Positions 22,967 through 34,576 of a stretch of 64,000 nt of DNA are shown here, in pieces. Origin of the DNA: Hemerocallis citrina (lineage: Eukaryota; Streptophyta; Magnoliopsida; Asparagales; Asphodelaceae). The notes under the pieces were generated by a model. That model was not told where the DNA came from. It was given only the letters and a program-made list of their open reading frames with translations, and did no database searches. Position 1 is the first letter of the stretch, and each line of letters opens with the position of its first letter. A program made the translations under genes and the position numbers. The DNA is taken from NCBI GenBank assembly GCA_017893485.1, contig CM030362.1, positions 39,650,984-39,714,983 on the forward strand. Reading direction: 5' to 3'.

Positions 22967-25900
22967 GTAAGTCTGTCTTAAAATAAGGTTGTGTTATTCT
23001 AATTCCTATCGCTTAAAATATAACTGTTTTATGTGATATAGTCATAGGATAATATTGTTGTGGAAAGTCGATTCCTAATAATACATCATTATTCATGTCA
23101 TCAAATTGGTATATTATTGGTATTTTTAGGATGCAACTTCCTACTTGTATCGTAACATTTTCTTGATACTTGTCAAGTATATATAATGGTTTGTCCTGTC
23201 AATCCAGATATAGTTTTTTTTTCCCATCTTGTTTCCATTTTTTTTAGTATATTTTCATAGCAAAAGCTTGTGTCTGCTCCAGTGTCTATTAGACTATGAT
23301 AGTTTCTTGATTTGTATCTTTCATGTACAAATTATGTTAGTATGTATAATGTATTTCTTGTTTCTCTTAATAGATTCATTTAGGCAATATTCTATTTATT
23401 GCTATACTTTCATTGTTTATTATTATTTTTTCTTCTAGTATTGAGTATGGTTGTATTGAAGTAAAGAAATCAGTTCCTAATAACATTTCATTAACATTGT
23501 GCTTTGGGTGTACATGTAGATGCAATAGTATTTTATTTCGACTGTTTATTCTTAGTGATAATACTATTTTATGGACAATTAGTCTAAATAGTAATATAGG
23601 TTTTCTAATGGTATTAATTATGTTGTTTTTGTATTTATTTTTTTAATATGTGAATTAGTAGCTCATGTATCTATAAGTGATGTTTGCTTGTTACATTTAC
23701 AATTATCATAATATTATATTTCTAACTTAAATTGATTATTATTCTGGTTATCTAATGTATTATTATTGGTATTAGTTCCAATGCTTGTTATTTGTTTCTT
23801 ATTAATAGTGATCTTTTTTTTAAAAATTGTTTGTGGCGTTTTTTCTTTTGTAATATCTTTTGCTTTGGTTAAACTCAAATTCTATATAATTTGGTATAGT
23901 CATTTTAGGGTTTTCTCTAGCTGGTTTGTATTTTATAATTTCTCGGAATAGTGGTTCTATTTTAAAGCTGTTTGTATTTCTGTTTTTTTATTTCATGCTT
24001 ACTGATAAAGACATAAATATTTCTTATTTGTATACTTATAATCTTACTCTTTTCTATCATGTCTATTTGTGATAATCTATGATGCATGACTAAATTTTTG
24101 TCCTTATTTTCTTCTGTCATGCTTATGGAGAAATTAGGTTTCATTGTAAATTTTATTTTTTGGTACAATAGGTTTCCTTATACTATTCCAACTAAGGCAT
24201 CTTGTGTGTTTGATATTATCCTATCATCCATTAAGTATATTTCTAACGATGTATTCATTCCTTGAAATAAGCTTTTATTATTATTTGTACTGCTCCTAAA
24301 TGTATGCGTCTTAATGTCTTTCTGGTTTTCTCACTTTTTTTTTTTTTTTGGTCTTATTATCGTTTCTGTTATCAAAGAAATTATAGTTTTTCCTTGAGCT
24401 TGTTCAATATCTATAGATTGTTCATTATTTCTAGCTATTATTATGATATTCTTTGTTCTTTCAAATACTGAAAGTTTAAATCTTTTTTTTCGGATTTATG
24501 TCTAGTTTGGTTGCTCTTATTTTATCGTACTTTTGTATGTGAAAACTCATTATTTCTCTTACTTCTTCATTATTTCTTCTCTTTCTAATGATTCTCTTAT
24601 TTCTGTTATTTATGTTATCACATTTATTTCATATTCTTTTATTTCATCCTCACTACCTCCACTATTTTCTTCCATTACCATTATTTCTTAATCTTCACTT
24701 ATTTCTGACCATTCTTTTTCATATTCTATGCGTCCATAGTTTATATTATACATTTCTTCAATTTCTTCTATGTATTTTACATTTCTTTTGTGATTCTTTT
24801 ATGACAGTTTGGTGATATATATCCTACTTCTCCGCATATATAACAATTATATTTCTTTGGGTTTTTTGGACATTGTTTGTTTTTATTTATTTTTCTGAAG
24901 TATTTTTTATAGGGTTTTCAATATCTCTTAAACTTATTTGTGTATTTTGGTTTATATTTTTGCATTTTATTTTTATTTTTTTTCATATAATTATAGCTAT
25001 TACTACATCCCCATTGATTTGGTTTTGCTTCTTCACAAAAAATTCTTTATTTATATGTTCTATAGTATTTTATAGTTGACCTAGCTTCGTGGCACACTTT
25101 ATCTCTATAGTCTTTTACAAATTGTGTTCTATAGCCTAAAAAGTAACTGTTTTTTGTTTTACTTTCTCATTTATGTATGCACTATATATATTTATACTCC
25201 ATGGATCTGGTAGTTTTAAGAAAATGAGTCTAAGATTGGACGTTTTTTTTCTTTTTTTGTGTAATAACTATCTTGAAAATATTCTTGGAATTCGCAAATA
25301 TAGTTTGTCAAAATAACACTTGTCGCATAATTTTAAATTGCTTAATCTCCATCATGTTTGGTTCCTTTTATATATATTATGTCTTTCTGTTTTTCATAGA
25401 CACTAAATTATGTTCTTAATGTTATCTCGTAATTTGTAATTATTTATTTTAGTCCTAAGGTTCTTTGTGCTGATTTTTTTTCATTTCTTTATCATCAATT
25501 TGTCTTGATTTTCTTATATTACTTCTTTCTTCTTCTGTTAGTCCATTCCACAATTTTGCTACTACTCCTATAAAGGTAACTTCTATAAATTTCTCAAATG
25601 TATTTTCTGATAGGTTTTGCCTAAATCCTACTATTAAGGATGTTTTTACTCATTCTTCTATTGTTCTGTGTACACCTTTTACACAGTCTAGATCTAGTCA
25701 TTCTCTATTTCCTACTATTCTTTTTTCGTGTTCATGTTTTGGGGTTTCTATTTCTTTTCCTAACTTACTTCTTTCTCTACTTTGTCATTTTCATGGTAAG
25801 TGATAAGGTCTTTTATTAGGTGGTAGTCTTAAGTATTCGTACATATTAGTTAGATTTTTTGTATATTTTGTTATAATCTTGTCTTTTTCTTGACCCATTT

Positions 25901-26154
25901 TTATTTCTTCATTTGTTATATCTAGATTCTTTAATGCTTCATCTACATCCTATGAATTGAGACTTGCCATTAAATCTTCTATTTTAAAAATATTTATATT
26001 AAGTTTTGTTATAGCTTGTAGCTCCTTTATACCTTCTTCTGTTATACCTAATTCTTCCTCTGTGTCATTTGTTATATACCCACATAGTTTTTTTATGATC
26101 CTATTTATGATTTTAGGTCTTTTCTTATATCTTCTATAAATTTTGGATCATTGT
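22967..26154 (-). pseudogene. Endogenous pararetrovirus: capsid, zinc knuckle and protease region
   Basis: AT-rich, heavily decayed - strand sequence. A zinc-knuckle-like CYICGEVGYISPNC lies near 24810-24850 (its usual His is Tyr). A retropepsin-like module follows near 23670, where the glycine codon of the active-site triad has become a stop, with a LLGTDFF element near 23475. A second module has an intact DTGA at 23275-23286 and LLGIDF near 23075. The part upstream of the knuckle (24850-26154), acidic with many Glu and Asp in pieces, should be the coat-protein region; no motif was recognised there. Order capsid, knuckle, protease, polymerase is that of Caulimoviridae. Confidence 0.72.
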
Positions 26155-27110
26155 TGTAACACTCCGAATTCCAAATACGGCTGAATTCGAGTTCCACAGG
26201 ATCTTTACACTTCACTTCGTACAATTTTACAAGGAATTTTGAAAATTTCTTATTACAACAGAGTTTTTTACATTTAATAACACAGTGGAAGGTAAATTGA
26301 AGTACAATAATGAAAAATATACAATTGTAACAACTTTAAATAATCATCAACATCAAATCAACTTTATATTTTCTTGAAAAATCCAAATCCTGCATATAAA
26401 ATTGTGGGCACGTCGGTTACTTACAACCAACAAAAAATGTTATACACGGTCATCCTCGCTATGCCGAAAGTATAACAATCTCAATACTTTAACAAACCAC
26501 AAACTTGAATGTAAAATAAAGTGTTAAAAGTGACTACTCTAAACATGTAAGTGTATGTAATGCCTTAATGCCTAATGCAAATATTTTACGCTAAGATGAC
26601 ACTAATGCATACTTGTTCGAATTTTATCCGAGGGCATACTACATATGTCCGAGGGCAAGCACCTACGTACTCCACATTAAAGGGTTCGATCCCTCGCCAT
26701 GATAACTACCCAGTAATAAAACAAAGTTTAGACATTCCACGAGTACGGATCCCAGTCCTGGAGTCCACGCCCAACTATACAGAATCATCATCGTGCGAAC
26801 ATCCCATCAAGTGTCCTTCTAGTCCCAGTATACGTATATACACTGGAGTACAGCAAACTATCCGCCCGACTACGCATAGTCCCGGATTTAAAATAAAAGC
26901 TCGTCTCCATCGGAGCAACCACAATCCTGGAATCCACCGCCCGACTGGGTCTATAGTCCCGGAGATCCACCGACCGACTATATAGAAGCCCTCCACTCAT
27001 GTTTGCCCAAGTTTACTACATCTCACTTAGTGCCTAGTTTTTAAGTTCAAGACATGAATAAATTATCACACATAGAGTTAGTTTTTCCCCCTACCGGACT
27101 TAATCACAAA

Positions 27111-27860
27111 TACCGGGATAGCTCACATAGTCATATCTCAAAATAAATCAATCATTTAATTCAACATTGCCGGTACCCAGGGTCTCACTAAATCACTAGA
27201 TCACAACCTTTCATGTTCCATGGGTACTCATACCCTTCAATAGTCATGTATTAAACCTCATTGTATTCACATCTTCAACTTTATTCTTAACTTAATCAAT
27301 GTCTTATTTTTGTATCATTCATGCAATTCAATTCATTCGCTTATTCACAATTCTTTCAAAAAAAAACAGCATTTCTTTTTATGAACTCATAACATAGATT
27401 CACCCACTTCAAATCTCATTAGCAATTTAATCACATATAATATCTTAAACCACTTCAAGTATTCTTAATCAAAAATAATTAAGAATACCGGGATAGCTCA
27501 CATAGTCATATCTCAAAATAAATCAATCATTTAATTCAACATTGCCGGTACCCAGGGTCTCACTAAATCACTAGATCACAACCTTTCATGTTCCATGGGT
27601 ACTCATACCCTTCAACAGTCATGTATTAAACCTCATTGTATTCACATCTTCAACTTTATTCTTAACTTAATCAATGTCTTATTTTTGTATCATTCATGCA
27701 ATTCAATTCATTCGCTTATTCACAATTCTTTCAAAAAAAAAACAGCATTTCTTTTTATGAACTCATAACATAGATTCACCCACTTCAAATCTCATTAGCA
27801 ATTTAATCACATATAATATCTTAAACCACTTCAAGTATTCTTAATCAAAAATAATTATAT
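27111..27860. repeat. 375-bp tandem duplication
   Basis: Copy 1 is 27111-27485, copy 2 is 27486-27860, both starting TACCGGGATAGCTC. I see about two differences (one T/C and one base in an A run), so the duplication is recent compared with the LTR holding it. Confidence 0.93.
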
Positions 27861-28130
27861 AATCTCATCAAAGAGAAATCAACAGCATTGCAATATTTTA
27901 CTCCTCTTCTTAATCAAAATAATAGCCATAATCTTAAACAAATATTTTCGAATTCATCAACTCATTATCTATATCAATTTCACTTTTAATCTCGCACAAA
28001 ATACTTGAAATATCATGAAACTATTTTTAATAAACTCTAAATCATTTTAGAGGAATATTAGATTTTTTTCCAAATTTTTAATTGCATTTAAACTCTTCAA
28101 AATAAATCAAAACCCCCAAAAAAAATCAAA

Positions 28131-28345
28131 GTGGAGCTACCGAGTTTCGAACCCAAGCCCAACGGCACGCTACAGTATCCGCCCTATGGCGCCTCCACTG
28201 ACCAAGAAATCCAAACGACTTCACTGTCACAAGGACAGACCGCAAACCCTAAGTGTCAAGTCTCGGCCTTTGGGTTAATTAAAGCCAAAACAGAAAAAGA
28301 AAGGGACTATCGAGATTCGAACTCAAGACCCCAGACCAACCCCGA
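28131..28345. repeat. Two related TTCGAAC-containing segments
   Basis: GAGTTTCGAACCCAAG near 28141 and GAGATTCGAACTCAAG near 28310, about 170 bp apart, share flanks. On the - strand the core resembles an RNA polymerase III B box (GGTTCGA). No tRNA or SINE body could be folded from it. Confidence 0.4.
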
Positions 28346-29653
28346 CTACAGTTCCCACCTTAGAGCGCCACTGATAACCAGTAAGTCCAACCACGACTCC
28401 TGTTATGAAATTAACATGCTAAACTTTTGTTCATACCGCACTGTGATTAGTTTGTTTTCACAAAACTCAATAATATGATCGATCTAACTCTTTTAGTAGA
28501 CTGTAAATAATTTTTCCCAGCCTGAGTTTATTTGAAAAATAGTAACCCACGAATTTCAAACTCAAATGTTAAATATATATCTATATTTCAATTTATTTTT
28601 CTCTCATTTACATACACAAATTGCATTTCTCTAATTTAAGAAAATAATAATTTTGTATTTCTTACAACCCATTTTAAGAACTCATTTGTGTCAATTAAAC
28701 TTTACTACATATTTCTTGACTACAAGGAAAATCTTTAACACTCTTTCATACAAGTTATAAAATTCGACATTTACAAACCAACATGCATAAACTTGTATGA
28801 TTCATGGCAATCGTTCATTTGTCTATTACTTTCCTTCTAATTATCATGATGTCTATTCATTTACTCTAACACAACATGGTTTCTACAAGTCATGGCACAA
28901 ACACAATACCATGGAATGGTCTACATTTATCACATCAATTAAATATACACTAGTCAATGTCAAAACTAGCATGCTCATCCTAATAATTAGAAAGCATTAA
29001 GACCACCCACCTCTTAAGAAGACTTGCAGAAGAGACACAATTCCTAGGAAACTCCTAGAAAAACTCTGATTTGTCTCCTCGGATCCGCGCACCAAAAAGG
29101 GACTCCAAGCTTCCATCTCGGCCAAATAGAGAATAGCATCTTCACTTCTTTCATTTCCGACAAGCACATAGAGAAATACCAACTTCACCTCCACATACAC
29201 ATTCTACTTATGTATATGTATGTATATACATATATATATAAGTATATAGGTACTATAAAGGTGAGTAGGTGGAGAAAAGCAAAGGAGTGCTGGACTTGGT
29301 GGCCTACGGAAATGCACAGAGGAGGAAAGAAAGGGAGAAAGGAGAACTATGTGAAGGGATGTGCATATATATACATGTATATATATATGTATACACAAAC
29401 AAACTTGATGAATGAATGGAGAAGCATGTGCTGGATGCTTTTGGCTGATGGGATTTTCAGTAGAGAGGTGAAGAAAGAAGGAGAGGATGAGAAGGATGTG
29501 AATTGTTTAGGGGTATTATATAAGGGATTATAGGAGTAGTTATTAAAACCACCTCCTCACTTAAACCACTAACTCCACTCTCCCCTCTCATCCAAAAACT
29601 GGCCCCTCTCTCTCCTTGTATACATGTGCACGTGCGATGCACTTGCACACACT

Positions 29654-29890
29654 CAGGGGCGGATCCAGGATTGAAATGTGAGGGGGGCTGAAAAATTTTT
29701 TTGCACAAAGTTTGCCCAAATATATATGGGGTGGGCTTTAAAATATATTTGGGGTGGGCTTTAAATTTTTTTTGGGGGGGCTGAAGCATAAATTCATACT
29801 AATATACCAAAAAAAAAAAAAATTACAATCAAATGTCAAATATTGGGGGGGGCTGTAGCATACCCAAGCCCCCCCCTGTATCCGCCCCTG
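29654..29890. mobile_element. hAT-type MITE, TSD CACACACT
   Basis: 237 bp with terminal inverted repeats CAGGGGCGGAT / ATCCGCCCCTG and an exact 8-bp target duplication CACACACT (29646-29653, 29891-29898). Both the 8-bp duplication and CAGGGGCGGA ends point to hAT. The interior has runs of G and C (GGGGGGGCTG-like). Confidence 0.92.
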
Positions 29891-30583
29891 CACACACTTC
29901 CTTCAATTAAATATCTTTTATTTAAATTAAAACACGTGTATATAATATATAAGATGCATATAAAATTAGTTTAATTTAAAAATTATAATTTTTCATGCAC
30001 AAATAAAATAAACACACACACACTTCAAAAAAAAAATTGAAAACGAATATGCCCAAATACGTTCGTCGAAAGCACGTGCGTCGCACATAAAATATCAAAA
30101 TGCAAAATCGATTTTATCAATGAAAAATTATTAAAATATAATCGAAAACAACATAAGAAAATATATTTATTAATTTTATATATTCCACGACGTAATCACT
30201 ACGTACATAGAAACACGTGCATTACACATACAAAATTATTTTAATCAAAAATAGGGAGAAATGAATCTCCATTTATAAAATGAATTCGAATACATAAAAT
30301 AAATAATCGAAACACATAGAAAATATTACACTGAGCGATGGAAAATACGTAATCGATACGTGCATCGAAAACACGTATAAAGCACGTAAAGATACCAAGA
30401 TTGAAATATTATATTGAGTTGACTCAAATAGGATAAAATCAATATGGGAAATACATAAATATTCGGAATCCAAAATACGTAGTGAAAACACGTTACAAAT
30501 GTTACCAGTAACAGTATAAAATACATGTGCGTAACACACGAGGGCAAAATTGTCATTTCCAATTTTGCGGGGTGTTACATTGT

Positions 30584-31025
30584 AATCTTCTTCTAACTCT
30601 TCAATGTTTATCATAAATTTCTAATTCTATTTTTGAATTTAATTTATGTATTGATGTTTCTACTTTTGTATTATTATCCATACCAACTTAGTTTAATATT
30701 TTGCGTACTAGTAGGTGTTGGTAATACCAACTTGCTTCTTCATTTCTGTAATCTAGTACCTTGTAAGTTATTATTTTTTTGTATTTATTTAGGTAATTCT
30801 TTAGTTGCCCTACTTGTCATTACTAAATATTCTGATATTTCATTATCAGTTATTGCTTTCTTTCTATTAATCTACTATCAACGTATCTTATTTTGAATTT
30901 TGAAAGGTTGTTAATCTTAGTTTCTATACTTTTTGTGAAGTATCCAGTTTTTAGATAGGATGGTGAATTATGTAAATAATTTAGTTTTGAAGTTGTATAA
31001 ATATTTTGAAAGGTAGGGTTCTTTT
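30584..31025 (-). pseudogene. Endogenous pararetrovirus: upstream remnant
   Basis: Continues the same AT-rich - strand sequence interrupted by the solo LTR, with short open pieces (for example around 30930-30850) but no recognisable motif. By position it should be capsid or upstream sequence. The provirus ends where LINE sequence begins, near 31025; its movement-protein part was not found. Confidence 0.45.
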
Positions 31026-32618
31026 ATGAAGATTTTCTCCAGCTAGTCAATTTTTGCAATTACTTTGGCAACTAGCCTATATTGGCAATTAGTTTCCCCA
31101 AATGGTGTTTATTGAAAATCACTCCAAACATTAGGGTGTCATCAGCATACTGTAATATTGATACAGTGTATTCTATTCATTTGATTGACAACCCACAGAT
31201 AATGTTGGCTTCTCTTCGTCACTTGATCATTTTAGCCAATCCATCTGTAATCAATGTGAATAGCAGTGGAGACAAAGGATCTCCTTGTCTGCGACCGAAT
31301 GTTTTAAATCTCGGATTTCAGACTCACTTCGGCAAGGGGTGTTTCGTCTCGGATCGAAGATATCAGAGGACATCTCGGGAAAATGTTATCATCTCGGGTG
31401 TTCATTTCGGACACTCAATAAATATATTTTTTTTATTACTAAACAATATATTATATATTCTACATGTCATTTATCATATAAAATATTGTATAATATAACT
31501 AATGACATGAATCAATCACGGTAAATATTCACATAATTTAACAACAATATAAAAAAGAATGTAATATAAGTATATAACTAAATTGAATTTGCATTGAATA
31601 GAAAAAATGTATTAGTTAATAAACTTACTTGACATTGCATATACAAACAATAGAGAGTCAAAATCCTCACATTATCTTAGCTTAAGGTCTTATATTGAAA
31701 GACTTATATGTAAAAAGTAAAACAAAAAAAATTATATATTCACAATAACATTAATGTGTCGATTTCGGCTGATATTTCGGCAATTTCAGCAATATATTCT
31801 GCCGAAAGCTACACATTTTCACAAAAACGATATGGATTATAAAATCAGTGATTTCGTATCGACAAGCTACCGAAATTCCGACCGTATCGGCTGGAATTTA
31901 AAACAGGGCTGAAACCCCTACGTCATCAGATTTCTGAACCCAGCTTCCCATTTAACTGTATGAAGGATTTACCTCCTCTAACGCACATTTGCATCCACAT
32001 TCTCCATTTTGGACTAAATCCTTTGAGTTCCAGTTCCTTATATACGTTGTCCCATTCTACTGTATCGTACACCTTTTCTAAGTCTAATTTTAAAAGGAAA
32101 CCGTTGGTTTTACTTTTGCACCCTCTGTGCACAATTTCATGTGTCGACACGACACTATCCATGATGTCCCTCCTCTTAACAAAGCTGCTTTGAGATTCCC
32201 CCACCACATCTTTCAGGTGGGGTGTCAATCTTTTCGCAAACACTTTTGTAATAATCTTGAAAGCTCCGTTAAGAAGGCTAATAGATCTCAGCTCCGAAAC
32301 CCTTAGTACCTCCACCTTTTTGGTATAAGAATAACGTTTGCGTAATTTAGTCTACCAATATAAGTGGTTCCATTGTAGATTTCGTGAAAGACTTCCAACA
32401 AATCTCCTTTGATGATGTTCCAGTACATTCTATAAATGAATATAGGAAAATCGTCTAAGCCCAGAGTCATGTCTTGTCCTAAGTTTTTGATAGCCTATTG
32501 AATTTCTTTCTCTGTAAACGGTCCTTCTATTCCTTCACTCCCTATAATTCTGAACTCGTTCCACATATCCTGGTCAAGGTGGCATCTATTTGGTTTCTTG
32601 TTCCCAAGCAGCTGCCTA
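31026..32618 (-). pseudogene. Second LINE: reverse transcriptase part
   Basis: On the - strand: RSISLLNGAFKIITKVFAKR and FLLKLDLEKVYDTVEW (about 32300-32040), then, beyond a MITE at 31300-31906, RQGDPLSPLLF (near 31290) and the catalytic box QYADDTLMFG (near 31150). The element is truncated just after this, so its 3' end is lost. It continues on the other side of the SIRE element at 42657. One frameshift is visible near 32320. Confidence 0.88.
31300..31906. mobile_element. MITE with GTTTTAAAT ends, in LINE
   Basis: Terminal inverted repeats GTTTTAAAT/ATTTAAAAC (31301-31309 and about 31896-31904). The interior is related along its length to the element at 52218-52810, including TTTCGG-rich ends and a shared ATGACATGAATCAATCA stretch. 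It breaks the LINE reverse transcriptase between its GF and RQGDP parts. The flanking duplication is decayed; a 9-bp Mutator-like one is possible. Confidence 0.75.
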
Positions 32619-32623
32619 ACTTT

Positions 32624-34108
32624 TGTTGGATCCTGTAGGCTAAGCAACAAACACTAGAGGGGGGGGTGAATAGTGTTAATGAAAATAAATTGCGGAATAA
32701 AATTATTTTTCTCGGCACAGTCGACCTAGTTGGGAACCAGTCGACTGATATAGCCAAATTAAAAGAAACTTAATCTCTCGATGCAGTCGACTTATCTGAG
32801 AGACAGTCGACTGATAATATCAAACAAAGAAAATATAATAACTCGGTTCAGTCGACTAATAGATAAGCCAGGCGACTGAAGAAACAAAGAGTAACAGATA
32901 CAAGACTGATCAGTCGACTAATACGAAGCTGAGTCGACTGTACAGACTAAATTTGCAGAACTTCAATAAATAAAAGTAAGTGCAAAAACAAGACAACCAA
33001 TCACAGAGTACACAAGATATATCCTGGTTCGGTCCTCCCGACCTACATCCAGTCCCCAAGCAACCCACTTGAGATTTCCACTATTCTTGAAAAATAAATA
33101 CAAGAATACCCTACGGCGTTCAAGACAACAACCTTGTCTAACCCGTAGTCCTTTCTCTCAACCAGAGAAAGCAGACCCACTCTTCAACCAAGAGTGAAAA
33201 GACACCGACTCTACAACCAAGAGTCAAAAACACTCTCCAACCGAGAGCAAGAGTACAAGAGGAATTTTACAATCAACCTATAGCCTTGTTGTATGTGTTG
33301 ATGCACGTGGCTAAAGAATTAGGTTGACTTCTATACTCAGTCCAAAGCGAATTCAATGCTATACTGGACTGAGTGTAGAGAACCAAAGTATGTGAACTTG
33401 AAGGCTTTGTTCTTCACAGAAAATCACTTAAATTTTTCTCAAGAGTACTCGGGTGTTTATGTCAGAAAATCAAGTAAGTCAAGTGAGTGTTTCTGTTTGA
33501 GAAGAAACTCTATATAAAGAGTTTTGTACTTCTGAACGTTGGAAAGCAGTTACATAACTGTCAACCAACGGATCAAACCGTTTGAATTTGAAAAAGTTCG
33601 TTTTTGAAAAACAGAAAACGGTCAAAAAAGCTCTCGATCAGTCGACTGGGTTGCCATATGAGTCGACTGATCAGAGTTTGAATAATTTTAAACAGTTTCG
33701 TACTTATCAGTCGACTGGCATAGGCTTAAGTCGACTGGTACTTAAAAGCTAAAATTCTTCAAACTGTTTTGACTTATTTTGAGGGGTTTTTTAGAGACAC
33801 ACAATATGAAATTGTTAAGTGTGTGTGTGTGTGTTGACAAGGCTTTACATCAGACTAAAGACTCAACAGGGAAGTACATTACAATGTTTACAAGACACAA
33901 CAATATAACACATTTGAGCTTTGGGTCTTGAGTTGAATCTTTGATCCTTGTTTTGAGTAAAGTCTTGATCCTTGTCTTGAGCTGTATCCTTGAAAGCTTG
34001 TGCATTTGTTCAGCTAGAATTGTCTTTTGATATGAACACTGCATTGTTAGCTGTATAATATAAACACATGTTGCACTGTGTTGTGATCATCAAAATCAAG
34101 AATCAACA
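32624..34108 (-). repeat. 3' LTR of SIRE-type element
   Basis: 1485 bp, TGTTGATTCTTG to GGATCCAACA on the - strand. Contains six pairs of GTCGAC or GGCGAC motifs: 32720/32740, 32786/32806, 32851/32871, 32913/32933, 33641/33662 and 33710/33730, each 20 bp apart (one 21). Also a (GT)8 run near 33820. Confidence 0.95.
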
Positions 34109-34122
34109 TTCTCCCCCTTTTT
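34109..34122 (-). other. Polypurine tract of SIRE-type element
   Basis: On the - strand AAAAAGGGGGAGAA, directly before the 3' LTR start. Confidence 0.88.
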
Positions 34123-34576
34123 GATGATGACAACACAATAGCTGATAATAATAGATAATATGTATATAGGCACAGTAAGGATATGCTCCCCCTATTAAAA
34201 ACACAGAATGCATTTTCTTTAAAACACATATCAGGCGACTGTGTCAACTGGCAGGCGACTGATCAGTAAAAAAAATGGTAAGTACATATATAGTAGCATT
34301 AGTAGCATTAGTACTGAGCATTAGTAGCAGTCGACTGACCAGAGATTTTCAACAGCCAAAAATAACACACATAATAATGATAAAAACACAGATAATATAA
34401 GCAAGCAGTTATAAGCAAGCATAAATATAACTCAGATATAACTCAGATATCTCTCCCCCTTTGTAATCATCAAAAAACACAAAATAACCATCTTTTTCAT
34501 AGAAAGGAGACTAATAGAAAGTTGCATACAGAAATAAGTCCATTAAAAAGTACATAAGAGAAAAGAAATAAAATCT

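Larger units (their letters stand above)
26155..30579 (-). mobile_element. Long solo LTR (4.4 kb), gypsy Tekay-like
   Basis: On the - strand it begins TGTAACACCCCGC and ends GAGTGTTACA. It interrupts the provirus and is flanked by TTGT on both sides (26151-26154, 30580-30583), or ATTGT if the last base is counted to the flank. A likely promoter (TTATATAATACCCC) reads leftward near 29520. No coding region. It has gained a 237-bp hAT MITE and an internal 375-bp duplication, so its original length was about 3.8 kb. Long LTRs starting TGTAACACCCCG are usual in Tekay chromoviruses; lineage is inferred. Confidence 0.72.

Noticed and set aside
28131..28478. tRNA gene
   Set aside because: Only a B-box-like core is present; no A box at the right distance and no cloverleaf.
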